Source of the DNA: Psychrobacter sanguinis
GTDB taxonomy: Bacteria; Pseudomonadota; Gammaproteobacteria; Pseudomonadales; Moraxellaceae
Direction of reading: 5' to 3'
DNA length: 64,000 nt
Assembly: GCF_020736705.1 (NCBI RefSeq)
Contig: NZ_CP085990.1
Coordinates: 1,798,001-1,862,000 of the forward strand
Positions within the stretch are counted from its first letter, which is position 1. The number at the start of each line of letters is the position of its first letter. Below, one piece after another: positions 18,277 to 27,487 of the stretch. The translations under genes were made by a program, and so were the position numbers. The notes beneath the pieces were generated by a model. The model worked only from the letters and a program-made list of their open reading frames with translations, ran no database searches and had not been told where the DNA came from.

Positions 18277-18813
18277 GTGTTAGTGGATTTTATGATGTTA
18301 GGTGTCATGGTGTTGGTCGCACTCATAGTTATGATGAGTATTATCGGTCAGCGCCGTCATGACAATAAAAAAGTCAAACCGGTAAAGGGAGATGATCTTC
18401 CTATTTGGCCTTTTGAGCCAATGCCGATTATGACCGATACAGAAGTATTGTTTTTTGCCAAGCTACAAAAGGCAGTACCGGAGTATTACATTTTTAGTCA
18501 GGTACAACTTTCGCGCATCATTCAACCCAATGATGATGCAGGGACCAATAAAAACTTCTGGTTCAACCGTATTTGTCGTCAAAGCGTGGATTATGTGTTG
18601 GTAGATAGAGATGCGCAAACCACATTACTGGCCATTGAGCTTGATGACTGGACGCATGATAGTGCGGCGAGAGTTAAGGCCGATGAAAAGAAAGATAAGG
18701 CGTTGGCCAGCGCCGGCATACCTATTTTAAGATTTCATGCTGAACGTATGCCCAGTGTCAATGTCCTGCGACATGATATTGAAATGGTGATAGATAAGTA
18801 TTTCCGCAATTAA
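18277..18813 (+). CDS. DUF2726 domain-containing membrane-anchored protein
   Basis: The function is unknown. An N-terminal membrane helix (about 1-24, MLGVMVLVALIVMMSIIG) is followed by a DUF2726 domain at about 50-175. That domain has a restriction-endonuclease-like look, with VDYVLVDRDAQTTLLAIELDD (here D then E-x-D after a strand) and a terminal GIPILRFHAE strand, features shared with nuclease-like folds such as those of topoisomerase-associated proteins. Whether it cuts nucleic acid is not known. The start is GTG at 18277 with AAGG nine bases upstream. The gene appears to be transcribed alone. Confidence 0.8.
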   Translation: MLVDFMMLGVMVLVALIVMMSIIGQRRHDNKKVKPVKGDDLPIWPFEPMPIMTDTEVLFFAKLQKAVPEYYIFSQVQLSRIIQPNDDAGTNKNFWFNRICRQSVDYVLVDRDAQTTLLAIELDDWTHDSAARVKADEKKDKALASAGIPILRFHAERMPSVNVLRHDIEMVIDKYFRN

Positions 18814-19348
18814 TAAAACAGTAGCGTATTTTTAAGGAGGTTGTTGAGTCAATTAGCTTACTTGATTTAAAGATAGCTTAATTTAAAAGTAGCTCGGCCT
18901 AAATCTAATAGCATGTCGTCAAAAGGTTTTAGGTTGCTAAATTTCAGAGTTTTAAGTTTCAGAATATTAAGTTTTAAGCTGTTAAGTGCTAGGAAGCTAA
19001 AATATTTTAATTCTCTGGAAATATAAGTCCAATATGAGAGACTTATTATTATTAAGGTTAAGATTAGCTTAAGCAAAATATGAGTGAGTGCAATCCCATT
19101 CTATTAACGATGATTATACATATCTAACTAAATCTAAACAGGTATTTCTATCGATTTAGGTAATATAGCAAGTAGATAGTTTTTCGGATTATCAAGTAGA
19201 TAGATTTTCGGATTATAAAGTCAAGTTGTAATGTACAGTTCGGTATAGCTAGGCCGTATTGTTAAGCCAGGTCAAGTTAGCCAGATTTAGTTAACGATGT
19301 CTTCTGGCTTGAATGATATAAAAATAACTCACCCAGCAAGGAATAATA
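18814..19348. other. AT-rich intergenic region upstream of the catalase gene
   Basis: About 535 bases with no supported gene. The left half is T/A-rich with many short near-repeats of the TTAAGTTT kind. The right half carries a 24-bp tandem repeat at 19169-19216, about 130 bases before the catalase start, which may be a control element for that gene. I cannot point to a defensible OxyR site. Confidence 0.45.
19169..19216. repeat. 24-bp tandem repeat, two copies
   Basis: Two adjacent 24-bp units (19169-19192 and 19193-19216), each beginning CAAGTAGATAG and ending TTTCGGATTAT, differing at one base. They lie upstream of the catalase gene. Confidence 0.9.
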
Positions 19349-21436
19349 ATGAAAGATAATATTGACCATAATGACCCCGCTAAAAATATGAATCCGCAAA
19401 CTGGTAATGGTGGAGAGCCACAGTTTCAAGCCGGTGATGATGTACCTAATTTAACCACCCAACAAGGTGTGGTTATCTCTGATAACCAAAACTCTTTAAA
19501 AGCAGGCCCACGTGGTCCAGCTCTATTAGAAGACTTTGTATTACGTGAGAAAATTACTCATTTTGACCATGAGCGTATCCCTGAGCGTATTGTTCACGCC
19601 CGTGGTACTGGTGCCCATGGTTATTTTGAACTTACCGAATCTTTAGAAAAATATACCACTGCTAAGATTTTGACTGAAACTGGTAAACAAACACCTTTAT
19701 TTACGCGTTTTTCAACCGTAGCCGGTAACAAAGGCTCAAAGGATACCCCACGTGATGTGCGCGGTTTCGCGGTTAAGATTTATACTAGCGAAGGTAACTG
19801 GGATATCGTCGGCAATAATATGCCTATCTTCTTTATCCAGGATGCTATGAAATTCCCAGACTTTGTTCATGCTGTTAAGCCTGAGCCAGATCGCGGTTTC
19901 CCGCAAGCAGCTTCAGCTCATGATACTTTTTGGGATTTCGTGTCATTGACACCTGAAACTATGCATAACCTAATTTGGTTGATGAGTGACCGTGCTATTC
20001 CACGTAGCTTACGTATGATGGAAGGCTTTGGTATTCACTCTTACCGTTTAATTAATGCTGAAGGTAAGAGCACCTTCGTTCGTTTCCATTGGAAACCAAA
20101 ATTAGGCGTTCAGTCATTAACTTGGGATGAAGCGGTTAAGATTTCAGGTGCAGACCCTGACTATAACCGTCGTGACTTATTTGAATCTATTCAAATGGGC
20201 GATTTCCCAGAGTGGGAATTTGGCGTTCAGTTGTTTACCGAAGAAGAAGCAGCAGAATTCCCATTTGACCATTTAGATGCGACTAAACTGATTCCAGAAG
20301 AATTAGTGCCTGTGAAGATTGTGGGTAAAATGGTATTGAACCGTTATCCAGATAACTTCTTTGCGGAAACTGAACAGGTGGCCTTCTGTCCATCACATTT
20401 ACCACCAGGTATCGACTTCAGTAATGACCCCTTATTACAAGGTCGTTTGTTCAGCTACTTAGACACTCAGTTATCACGTCTAGGTTCGCCAAACTTCGCG
20501 CAAATTCCAATTAATGCGCCAAAATGCCCATTTGCAAATAATCAGCAAGATGGTCATATGCAAATGCATGTACCTAAAGGTCGTACCTTGTATGAACCAC
20601 AGAGTTTAGAGCCTAATAAGCCACGTGCTAACAATAAGCAAGGCTTTAAGTCTTTCAATGAGCAATTAGATGATGGCGTTAAAGGTCGCATACGTGCTGA
20701 AAGCTTCGCTGATCATTATAGTCAGCCTCGTATGTTCTACCGTAGTCAAACGCCAGCGGAACAAGCGCATATCGCAACAGCATTTGCTTTTGAACTAGGT
20801 AAAGTTGAAACTCCACATGTGCGTACAAGAACTTTAAGTCATCTTGTAAATATTGATGGAGACTTAGCAATTCGTGTTGCCAATGCGTTAGGTATGGATT
20901 TACCTGAAGCCGCTAAGGCGCAAGGTCCTATCGTTGATATGCCTGAGTCTCCAGCGGTTCAAACCATTGGTTTAAGTCCTAAAACTTTAAAAGGCCGTCA
21001 AGTCGGTATCTTAGTAGGTGCAGGTTCTAAGAAAGCTTCTATTGAGAAATTTGAAAACGCCGTTAAAGCTGAGGGTGGTAGCGTTAAGATTGTAGCCCCA
21101 AGCATCGAAGTTAAATTAGATGACGGCACAATCATCCAAGCTGACGAACGAGTTGCTGGTGCACCATCTGTGTTGTTTGATGCAGTAGTAAGTATCATCA
21201 TGCCAGATGTGGCTAAGAAATTGGCCAAAGATAGCTCAACGCTAGACTGGTTCAATGATGCATTCAACCATTGTAAAGCCATTGCTTATTGTGGTGCTAC
21301 TGATGAATTTATCCTAAGTAAACTACCTGTAGAAAAAGATGAGTTCGTAACGCCATTAGATGAGTTAGATGCCTTTATCGAAAATGCTAAAACCCGTCTA
21401 TGGGAACGTGAACCTAAGGTTCGTGATTTAGCTTAA
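19349..21436 (+). CDS. katE: large-subunit (HPII-type, clade 2) catalase
   Basis: This heme catalase converts hydrogen peroxide to water and oxygen. It has 695 residues, which places it with the large-subunit KatE/HPII enzymes that carry an extra C-terminal flavodoxin/DJ-1-like domain (about 540-690, starting [14 protein letters not shown]). Essential residues are present: distal H83 in [15 protein letters not shown], an active-site asparagine in [12 protein letters not shown], and heme ligand Y370 in [15 protein letters not shown]. The ATG has AAGGA upstream. It is monocistronic with a terminator at 21468. KatE is usually a stationary-phase enzyme; here a tandem repeat sits in the leader region. 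Confidence 0.95.
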   Translation: MKDNIDHNDPAKNMNPQTGNGGEPQFQAGDDVPNLTTQQGVVISDNQNSLKAGPRGPALLEDFVLREKITHFDHERIPERIVHARGTGAHGYFELTESLEKYTTAKILTETGKQTPLFTRFSTVAGNKGSKDTPRDVRGFAVKIYTSEGNWDIVGNNMPIFFIQDAMKFPDFVHAVKPEPDRGFPQAASAHDTFWDFVSLTPETMHNLIWLMSDRAIPRSLRMMEGFGIHSYRLINAEGKSTFVRFHWKPKLGVQSLTWDEAVKISGADPDYNRRDLFESIQMGDFPEWEFGVQLFTEEEAAEFPFDHLDATKLIPEELVPVKIVGKMVLNRYPDNFFAETEQVAFCPSHLPPGIDFSNDPLLQGRLFSYLDTQLSRLGSPNFAQIPINAPKCPFANNQQDGHMQMHVPKGRTLYEPQSLEPNKPRANNKQGFKSFNEQLDDGVKGRIRAESFADHYSQPRMFYRSQTPAEQAHIATAFAFELGKVETPHVRTRTLSHLVNIDGDLAIRVANALGMDLPEAAKAQGPIVDMPESPAVQTIGLSPKTLKGRQVGILVGAGSKKASIEKFENAVKAEGGSVKIVAPSIEVKLDDGTIIQADERVAGAPSVLFDAVVSIIMPDVAKKLAKDSSTLDWFNDAFNHCKAIAYCGATDEFILSKLPVEKDEFVTPLDELDAFIENAKTRLWEREPKVRDLA

Positions 21437-21467
21437 TTTTTAGCTATTTTATACCCGTAAAACAAGA

Positions 21468-21499
21468 AAACCAGTCATAGAAATATGGCTGGTTTTTTT
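21468..21499 (+). terminator. rho-independent terminator of the catalase gene
   Basis: AACCAGTCAT, loop, ATGGCTGGTT, then a T run. It has one mismatch in the stem. The right arm and downstream sequence resemble the terminator at 24705-24737. Confidence 0.85.
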
Positions 21500-21611
21500 G
21501 TTTATACCGTATTTACTATGCTAATTAAGATTAATCCCATAACTTTATTATAGTAGATTAACTGTGTAGGATGGTTTCAACTATAAATTTCATAACTCTA
21601 AGATACCTACC

Positions 21612-22397
21612 ATGCTAAATCAAATAACCAATAACAAAAATCATAGTGCGATTAATGGCCGAACTTTCGCCATCGGCGACATTCACGGTCATCACCTTGA
21701 ATTACTTAACCTAATACATGCCATAGCACCTAAGCAGAAAGATACCTTAATCTTTTTAGGGGATTATATAGACAGAGGCCCCTACAGTAGGGCAGTGATT
21801 GATGAAATAATAGCGCTACAAGGTGTTTGTCAGGTCATTATGCTAAAAGGCAACCATGAAGTGTTTATGGTCGATGCCTTCACAACCGAGAATCTTAAAA
21901 GTAGACATAACTCAACAAATAGTTGGATGCAATATGGTGGTATTGAAACGTTGCAGTCTTATGGTTTAGTACCCTATGAGTTTTTAGCACAACAACTACT
22001 GTCTGACAAACCTACTGCTAAATTAGATATACCTAACGCCATTAGAGAACATGTTGGCCTGATTCAAACGTTACCGATATATCATATTACTGATACTCAT
22101 ATTTTTGTACACGCTAGCCCGAAGTTAGACATAGATATTGAAGATCAGGATGAAGAGTATTTGTTATGGCGAAAAATAAGTAAAAGAGATGCGGCGCTAA
22201 ATTATGTTCATAAAAGTGGGAAGACTATAATATGTGGACATACTGATCAGGAAGACGGTATGCCCAAAAAGCTATCTAATAAAAATATTGTTATTGATAG
22301 CGGCTGCTATAAGACAGGTTGGCTAACGGCAATTGATGTGGATTCTGGGCAGTTTATTCAAGCCAGTAGAGATTCTTATAGATGGCTAGATGTATAA
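21612..22397 (+). CDS. PPP-family serine/threonine phosphatase (metallophosphoesterase)
   Basis: This is a cytosolic protein phosphatase of the PPP superfamily, similar to bacterial PrpA/PrpB and phage lambda phosphatase. The three signature motifs are in order: G22-D-I-H25-G, G50-D51-Y-I-D-R-G and G80-N81-H82-E83; a distal ICGHT near residue 213 supplies another metal-binding histidine. The length of 261 residues suits the family. It could act on phosphoproteins or on Ap4A-like nucleotides; sequence does not decide. The ATG has only a weak ribosome binding site. No partner kinase is nearby. Confidence 0.87.
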   Translation: MLNQITNNKNHSAINGRTFAIGDIHGHHLELLNLIHAIAPKQKDTLIFLGDYIDRGPYSRAVIDEIIALQGVCQVIMLKGNHEVFMVDAFTTENLKSRHNSTNSWMQYGGIETLQSYGLVPYEFLAQQLLSDKPTAKLDIPNAIREHVGLIQTLPIYHITDTHIFVHASPKLDIDIEDQDEEYLLWRKISKRDAALNYVHKSGKTIICGHTDQEDGMPKKLSNKNIVIDSGCYKTGWLTAIDVDSGQFIQASRDSYRWLDV

Positions 22398-22558
22398 ATT
22401 CAGGTTAAGCATATTGATACATCCTTTAGAAGTGGTAAGTTATATTTTTAAAAGATAAACTATAACCAATATTTTGTTTACGACAAAACGGTGTCTCACA
22501 ACGTGATTTGTGACTACACAATTACTTATTAAGCTTTTGATAGATAAAGGATTCTCAC

Positions 22559-24616
22559 ATGGAAAGTGTCCCAAGCAATAAAACTAAAGATAATAAGACC
22601 AATACAGACCAACCTACCAATACTTCAGTAGCCTCAGAACATATGGACAGCGTTCGCTATGGGCAGCTTTTGAATGAGTCGCCAACCACTTACAACTTAT
22701 TTAAAAAAGGGCATGATATTAATCCTGATGCGCCTGCTTTAAGCTTTTTCTTACAAGGCACCGCTTATAAGGAAAATGAAACTTTTAGCTATGCAGAGAT
22801 GCTGACTGAGATACATCAAGTGGGCAACTTTATGGATACTTTAGGACTAGAGGACGATGCGGTGGTTGCCATGCTACTTCCCAATCTCCCTGAGTGCTAT
22901 AGCGTCATAATAGGGGTGCAAACTCGCCACATTATTATGCCCATTAACCCTTTACTTGAGCCTGAGGTCATTAGCGAGCTTTTGGCAACGGCTAAGGCTC
23001 GAGTACTGGTTACCCTTGCGCCTTTTCCCAATACTGAAATATGGTCAAAAGCTAAGTATATCGCACAGCATGTTCAAAGCTTAGCACACGTTGTTAGCAT
23101 AAATATGGCCGATCATGTGCTCGGCAAAAAGTCCTTGCCTGCTAAAGTGTTACAAAAACGTCAAGACATCATAGAAAACGATGTGACAGCTCTGCTTTTT
23201 GGTAGTAAGGCTGGACTACCTAACCATATCAATTGGCATAATTGGAAAACTGCCATAGCAAAGCAGCCAGGCGATCGTTTAACCTTTGAGAACAATAAAT
23301 CGAAACGTCGTAATAGCTTAGATTATTCTTCGTTCTTTTGTACGGGCGGTACCACAGGGCGACCCAAGATTGCTAAGCGAATACATAAAAATGAAGTATC
23401 TAACGTATTACAGGTGAGAGCTGCTTTGGGTGATGACTTCGTTGGCAATGGCAAAAATTTGTTATGCGGTTTACCCCTATTTCATACCAATGCCGTCATG
23501 GTAACAGGGATGCTACCTTTCTCCTTGGGCAGTCATGTGGTATTGGCTACGCCACAAGGTTACCGAGGTGAGGGCGTCGTTGCTAATTTTTGGGATATTA
23601 TTGAGCAGTACCAAATCAACTTCTTTAGCGGCGTACCGACATTGTTCAGCTCTTTATTAAATATTCCGATTAAAACGCAGGATGTTAGCAGTTTGCAGTA
23701 TTGCTTAAGCGGGGCGGCACCAATGCCTATTGAAGTCTTCAACCAGTTTGAAGCACAAACAGGCATGACCATATTAGAGGCTTATGGGCTGACAGAGGCT
23801 AATTGTGGTAGCTCGGTGAATCCTCGTGAGGGTGAACGCAAAATTGGTTCGATTGGTCAAAGTTTTCCACATCAAGAAATGATTGTGGCTATCCTAGAGG
23901 AGGATGGATTATTCCGCCCTGCAAAAGTAGGTGAGGTCGGCAATGTTATTATACGTGGTGACAATGTATTTGCAGGATATTATATAGACAGCCAAAATAA
24001 GGATATTTGGCTTTACGATACGGTTGAAGATAAGCAAAAAGCGGACAATAAGCAACTGGACCCCGCTAAAAGATGGGTTAATTCGGGAGATTTGGGCTAT
24101 CAAGACAGCGATGGATTTTTCTTTTTAACAGGTCGTAAAAAAGAGCTTATTATTCGGGGTGGTCATAATATTGATCCAAAATTAATTGAAGAGCCTGTCT
24201 ATAAGTTTGGGGATATCGAAATCTGCGCTGCTATTGGTAAACCTGATGTGTATGCAGGCGAGATTCCCATTTTATACGTGCAGCCTAAGACAGGCGCAAG
24301 TATAGACAAACAAGCCCTTGAGGCGTATTGCCAAGACCATATTGGTGAGCGTGCCGCAATACCAAAAGAGATTCACATTATTGATGAAATACCTCTGACC
24401 CCGGTGGGTAAGGTATTCAAGCCTGCTTTAAAACGATTGGCAAATGTGGAGGCAGTGGCTACCTTACTTAATGAGCACAATATTGCCGCAGACGTTACTA
24501 CCCAAGAAGATGCCACTTACGGATTTATCACTTGTGTCAAGGTTACTGACCCCAATCAGCTAGAGACAGCGAAGCATTTGGCCGGTCAATTTGCTATTGC
24601 TTTAGATATTCGTTAG
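22559..24616 (+). CDS. acyl-CoA synthetase (AMP-binding enzyme)
   Basis: This member of the ANL superfamily activates a carboxylic acid, probably a fatty acid, to its CoA thioester through an acyl-adenylate. It has 685 residues, longer than the usual 540-580 because of an N-terminal extension and an insert near 190-250. The ATP-binding motif reads FFCTGGTTGRPKIAK (usually preceded by S or T), followed by a GAAPMP block, EAYGLTEANCGSS, the hinge region GRKKELIIRGGHNIDP, and the C-terminal catalytic lysine in LTPVGKVFK. AAAGGA precedes the ATG. Feeding acyl-CoA to the wax synthases or to beta-oxidation is plausible but not shown. Confidence 0.88.
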   Translation: MESVPSNKTKDNKTNTDQPTNTSVASEHMDSVRYGQLLNESPTTYNLFKKGHDINPDAPALSFFLQGTAYKENETFSYAEMLTEIHQVGNFMDTLGLEDDAVVAMLLPNLPECYSVIIGVQTRHIIMPINPLLEPEVISELLATAKARVLVTLAPFPNTEIWSKAKYIAQHVQSLAHVVSINMADHVLGKKSLPAKVLQKRQDIIENDVTALLFGSKAGLPNHINWHNWKTAIAKQPGDRLTFENNKSKRRNSLDYSSFFCTGGTTGRPKIAKRIHKNEVSNVLQVRAALGDDFVGNGKNLLCGLPLFHTNAVMVTGMLPFSLGSHVVLATPQGYRGEGVVANFWDIIEQYQINFFSGVPTLFSSLLNIPIKTQDVSSLQYCLSGAAPMPIEVFNQFEAQTGMTILEAYGLTEANCGSSVNPREGERKIGSIGQSFPHQEMIVAILEEDGLFRPAKVGEVGNVIIRGDNVFAGYYIDSQNKDIWLYDTVEDKQKADNKQLDPAKRWVNSGDLGYQDSDGFFFLTGRKKELIIRGGHNIDPKLIEEPVYKFGDIEICAAIGKPDVYAGEIPILYVQPKTGASIDKQALEAYCQDHIGERAAIPKEIHIIDEIPLTPVGKVFKPALKRLANVEAVATLLNEHNIAADVTTQEDATYGFITCVKVTDPNQLETAKHLAGQFAIALDIR

Positions 24617-24706
24617 TTTTTTAGCTTATACAACGGGTTTAATGACGGTAAGATCAAAGCAAAAGAAGCCCCTTATATTGGTCCAGTCAGCGCTTTAGAT
24701 CCATAA
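24617..24706 (+). pseudogene. possible 3' remnant of a gene, in frame after the acyl-CoA synthetase stop
   Basis: Directly behind the TAG of the acyl-CoA synthetase the same frame stays open for 29 codons and ends with TAA at 24704. The stretch encodes YNGFNDGKIKAKEAP followed by YIGPVSALDP, whose composition looks like real protein rather than intergenic DNA, and a terminator follows at once. It may be the tail of a deleted gene or a former extension of the synthetase. I do not recognise the family. Confidence 0.25.
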
Positions 24707-24737
24707 AAAAACCAGCCACCAAATGGCTGGTTTTTTA
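24705..24737. terminator. bidirectional terminator between acyl-CoA synthetase and aldo/keto reductase
   Basis: AAAAAACCAGCCA, short loop, TGGCTGGTTTTTT. Symmetric A and T runs on a perfect stem between convergent genes. Confidence 0.9.
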
Positions 24738-24787
24738 TTTTGTTTATAACGCGTTTATTCTCTTAATTGAGAATGGGCGTTGGTTCT

Positions 24788-25636
24788 TTAGTCATCCCAT
24801 TCAGGCGTATAGTCGGGATGTTCAATCATACGACCGTTTGAGCGTGCCAAATTATTAATGGCTTCAATATCTTCCTTATCCAGCTGTACCTTTAACGCAT
24901 CAAGGTTACTTTGTAGGTGAGATGGGGTACTGGTTTTTGGAATGGCAATACGGTTTTTGTCAGATAAAATCCAAGCCAACGATACCTGTGCTGGATTAAT
25001 ATTATGTTTGTCAGCAATAGCTTTAATAGTATCATTATCAAAGACATCACCACGTGCTAACGGTGAGTAGGCAGTTAGCGGAATATGATGGTTGTATAAG
25101 AACGTTTGCAGAGTCTGTTGACGAATAAAGGGGTGAAATTCGACTTGGTTCGCTGCAATAGGCACATCACTGTATTTTTGCGCCTCTAACAGTAGATTAA
25201 TATTGAAGTTAGAGACCCCAATGTTTCTAGTCAATCCTTGATGCTGCATCTCTGCCAAAGCAGGCATAGTCTCTGATAGTGGGACACGTGCATCTGGCCA
25301 GTGCAGTAATAATAAATCTACATACTCAACGTCTAATTTATCTAATGACTCATGCACCGACTTCACTAAATTATCAGGCTCAAAGCGCATATCATCTGGG
25401 AAAATCTTGGTAGTTAAGAAAAAGCGGTCACGAGCTACGCCCGACTTTTTAATGCCTGCTCCAACTTGAGCCTCATTATGATAGGCTTGGGCCGTATCAA
25501 TATGCTCATAGCCCATTTGTAGGGCTTGGCTAACCACCTCAATACAGTCATCGTCTGTTGATTGCCAAGTTCCCAATCCTAAAGCAGGTATTTGTGCTTG
25601 TCCAACGGTACGGGTGTGATAATTTTTATTATGCAT
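24788..25636 (-). CDS. aldo/keto reductase
   Basis: This NADPH-dependent oxidoreductase of the AKR superfamily is closest in style to 2,5-diketo-D-gluconate reductases (AKR5). It has 282 residues forming a TIM barrel. The catalytic tetrad is complete: D47 and Y52 in HIDTAQAYHNE, K77 in LTTKIFP, H112 in LLLLHWP. Motifs GLGTWQS near the start and NIGVSNFN midway are typical, and IPKTSTPSHLQSN binds the cofactor. The physiological substrate is unknown. The gene is monocistronic and converges on the acyl-CoA synthetase. Confidence 0.92.
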   Translation of the reverse strand: MHNKNYHTRTVGQAQIPALGLGTWQSTDDDCIEVVSQALQMGYEHIDTAQAYHNEAQVGAGIKKSGVARDRFFLTTKIFPDDMRFEPDNLVKSVHESLDKLDVEYVDLLLLHWPDARVPLSETMPALAEMQHQGLTRNIGVSNFNINLLLEAQKYSDVPIAANQVEFHPFIRQQTLQTFLYNHHIPLTAYSPLARGDVFDNDTIKAIADKHNINPAQVSLAWILSDKNRIAIPKTSTPSHLQSNLDALKVQLDKEDIEAINNLARSNGRMIEHPDYTPEWDD

Positions 25637-26096
25637 TCTACTTATCCTTATTATTTTGACGCCTTTAGCCTTGAATCGGCTTAATAAACGACGCCTATAT
25701 CGTTTGCAGTAAATTTAAGGGCAATTCAGTCAATTTTAGTTTCAAATATGAGTTCCCTTAATACTAGTACTTTTCAATACTGCTACCCTTTATGCGAGTA
25801 ACTATTATTAGTATAACGACCAAGCCGATAGGGTTTGTAGTTAAGCTATATGAAAACGTAAGTGAGCGTAAAGCTATAGACTAATAGTGCTATATATTTA
25901 TGATATTTTTAATCAGATAAGTAAGAGATAGATAAAAAAGAGGTAACAGACAAATAAAAGCAGGATAAAAAAATAAGAGGCCTCTGAATCACAAGTATCT
26001 TGGTGTAAAACTTATCGGTCAACATGGAGGCTTAAATAAAGTGCTGTCTAGGTTTACTATGATTCGATTGTTTTTTGAGCAGGAAGTAGGACATTT
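25637..26096. other. intergenic region between divergent genes
   Basis: About 460 bases that should hold the promoters of the aldo/keto reductase and the MBL-fold gene. I see no gene, strong repeat or confident operator. Confidence 0.35.
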
Positions 26097-26837
26097 ATGA
26101 GTTTAGTAGAAATAGTTAGTATAGAAGGCTACATTCAGACCACTTATCTTGCAGTATATCCTGACAAGTTAATGTTAATAGACTCGGGTTGCCGTGGTGA
26201 CGTAGAGCCTATTTTAAACTACATCACAGATACCCTACAGCGTCCTCTTAATCAGTTAAAGACAGTGGTGGTCAGTCATATGCATCCTGACCATGCTGGG
26301 GGTGCAGCGCTACTTCGTAAAAAGACTGGCTGTCAGATTGTGGCAGGCGCTGAAGCTGACGTGTGGTATAAGGGCTTATCAGGACGCAGGCAACACGTAT
26401 GGGACTTGATATTGACTCACTATGTTGCCAATCGTCAAAGAAAACCAAAGACCTATCAATGGTACGCACCCTCTCTAAAGCCAGATGTCATAGTAAAGGA
26501 TGGGGACACAGTGCCCAACTTTGAAGAGTGGGTCATACTAGAGACGCCAGGGCACACAAATTGTGATCTGTCGTTATGGCATACGCCTAGCAACCAAGTG
26601 TATACCGCTGATTTGATTCTAAAAATTAAAAATAAGTTTGTATCACCTTATTTGATTACTTATCCCAATAAATACAAAGCTTCTTTAAATAAGATCAAAG
26701 CACTTGATCCCTCACAGTTGCTACTGGCACACGGCAGAAAAACAGAAATTAGTGCTGAAGATTTTGACAGCTTGATTGAAAAAGCACCTAATGAACCTCG
26801 TAAAATGGACTTTATGGAGGCAATAGGTTTTAAATAA
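26097..26837 (+). CDS. MBL-fold metallo-hydrolase
   Basis: This is a metallo-beta-lactamase-fold hydrolase with two metal sites; the substrate is unknown. The main motif H61-M-H63-P-D65-H66 is complete, H153 in ETPGHTNCDLS and D172 in YTADLIL complete the metal ligands, and a last histidine sits in LLAHGRK near 215. With 246 residues it has no extra domains. AGGAAG lies in front of the ATG. Similar proteins hydrolyse thioesters such as lactoylglutathione or act on lactones, and this one is not close enough to GloB to name. It is transcribed alone towards the tRNA-Lys genes. Confidence 0.87.
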   Translation: MSLVEIVSIEGYIQTTYLAVYPDKLMLIDSGCRGDVEPILNYITDTLQRPLNQLKTVVVSHMHPDHAGGAALLRKKTGCQIVAGAEADVWYKGLSGRRQHVWDLILTHYVANRQRKPKTYQWYAPSLKPDVIVKDGDTVPNFEEWVILETPGHTNCDLSLWHTPSNQVYTADLILKIKNKFVSPYLITYPNKYKASLNKIKALDPSQLLLAHGRKTEISAEDFDSLIEKAPNEPRKMDFMEAIGFK

Positions 26838-26867
26838 CACATTATGACTTTGTGCGTAGCTTTTATT

Positions 26868-26913
26868 AAGACCTTGTATTAACAGATAAGACCTACTGTT
26901 AATACAAGGTCTT
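26868..26913. repeat. 18-bp perfect inverted repeat
   Basis: AAGACCTTGTATTAACAG at 26868-26885 pairs with its exact complement at 26896-26913 across a 10-base loop. Only three T follow, so it would be an unusual terminator for the MBL gene. An 18-bp perfect stem could also be the remnant of a small mobile element. Confidence 0.85.
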
Positions 26914-26963
26914 TAGCCATTAGGAAATAGCTGAATAGCTTTTAGCCAAATAGAGTAGACGAA

Positions 26964-27000
26964 AAAAACCCCGATTAAACATTGTTTAATCGGGGTTTTT
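26964..27000. terminator. terminator of the first tRNA-Lys gene (bidirectional shape)
   Basis: AAAAACCCCGATTAAAC, loop ATT, GTTTAATCGGGGTTTTT. A perfect 17-bp stem with A and T runs, directly after the tRNA on the minus strand. Confidence 0.92.
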
Positions 27001-27007
27001 AGATATA

Positions 27008-27083
27008 TGGTGGGCCGACCGCGACTCGAACGCGGGACCAATTGATTAAAAGTCAACTGCTCTACCAACTGAGCTATCGGCCC
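27008..27083 (-). tRNA. tRNA-Lys (anticodon TTT), downstream copy
   Basis: A full 76-base cloverleaf with encoded CCA. On the minus strand it begins GGGCCGATAGCTCAGTTGG and has anticodon loop CTTTTAA; the T arm contains TTCGAGT and the acceptor arm closes with TCGGCCC-ACCA. It is identical to the copy at 27301-27376. Confidence 0.97.
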
Positions 27084-27131
27084 TAAACTTGAAGAGATTT
27101 TATAATCTGTCTCTTTGTTAGGAGAGGCATA

Positions 27132-27159
27132 TTATACTTATCAAATTTAAGATTGCAAC
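27132..27159 (-). promoter_or_regulatory. promoter of the downstream tRNA-Lys copy
   Basis: Minus-strand TTGCAA (27154-27159) and TATAAT (27132-27137), 16 bp apart, about 50 bases before the tRNA. The same layout precedes the other copy. Confidence 0.7.
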
Positions 27160-27262
27160 CTAAAATTTAAAATAATTGCAATTTTATGACATCCACTAGG
27201 TGTCTTATGGTTAAGGTAAATTCTAAGTAGAATCTATTCTAACAAGACAAACTAGGGGAAAG

Positions 27263-27293
27263 AAAAACCCCGACTAAATTAATCGGGGTTTTT
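27263..27293. terminator. terminator of the upstream tRNA-Lys copy
   Basis: AAAAACCCCGA, loop of nine bases, TCGGGGTTTTT. The core matches the terminator behind the other tRNA-Lys copy, which shows that tRNA and terminator were duplicated together. Confidence 0.85.
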
Positions 27294-27300
27294 AAATATT

Positions 27301-27376
27301 TGGTGGGCCGACCGCGACTCGAACGCGGGACCAATTGATTAAAAGTCAACTGCTCTACCAACTGAGCTATCGGCCC
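27301..27376 (-). tRNA. tRNA-Lys (anticodon TTT), upstream copy
   Basis: A 76-base cloverleaf with encoded CCA, identical in sequence to 27008-27083. Its own promoter lies about 110 bases upstream, so the precursor has a longer 5' leader than the other copy. Confidence 0.97.
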
Positions 27377-27487
27377 TGAGAAGCGTATAAAAAAAGCACT
27401 GCTTTTTTAGCTTCGCAAGAGAAAATTGCTTAAAGGCAAGTTTCTAAACAGTTAAAGGGTTGCTGTATCCCCTTAACGTGAGAGCAC

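Noticed and set aside
18867-19076. 69-codon minus frame with a hydrophobic start
   Set aside because: Low-complexity K/L/N/F sequence from AT-rich DNA, with no supported ribosome binding site.
26868-27376. Integrated element at the tRNA-Lys genes
   Set aside because: No integrase, no direct repeat of the tRNA 3' end other than the second complete tRNA, and ordinary genes on both sides.
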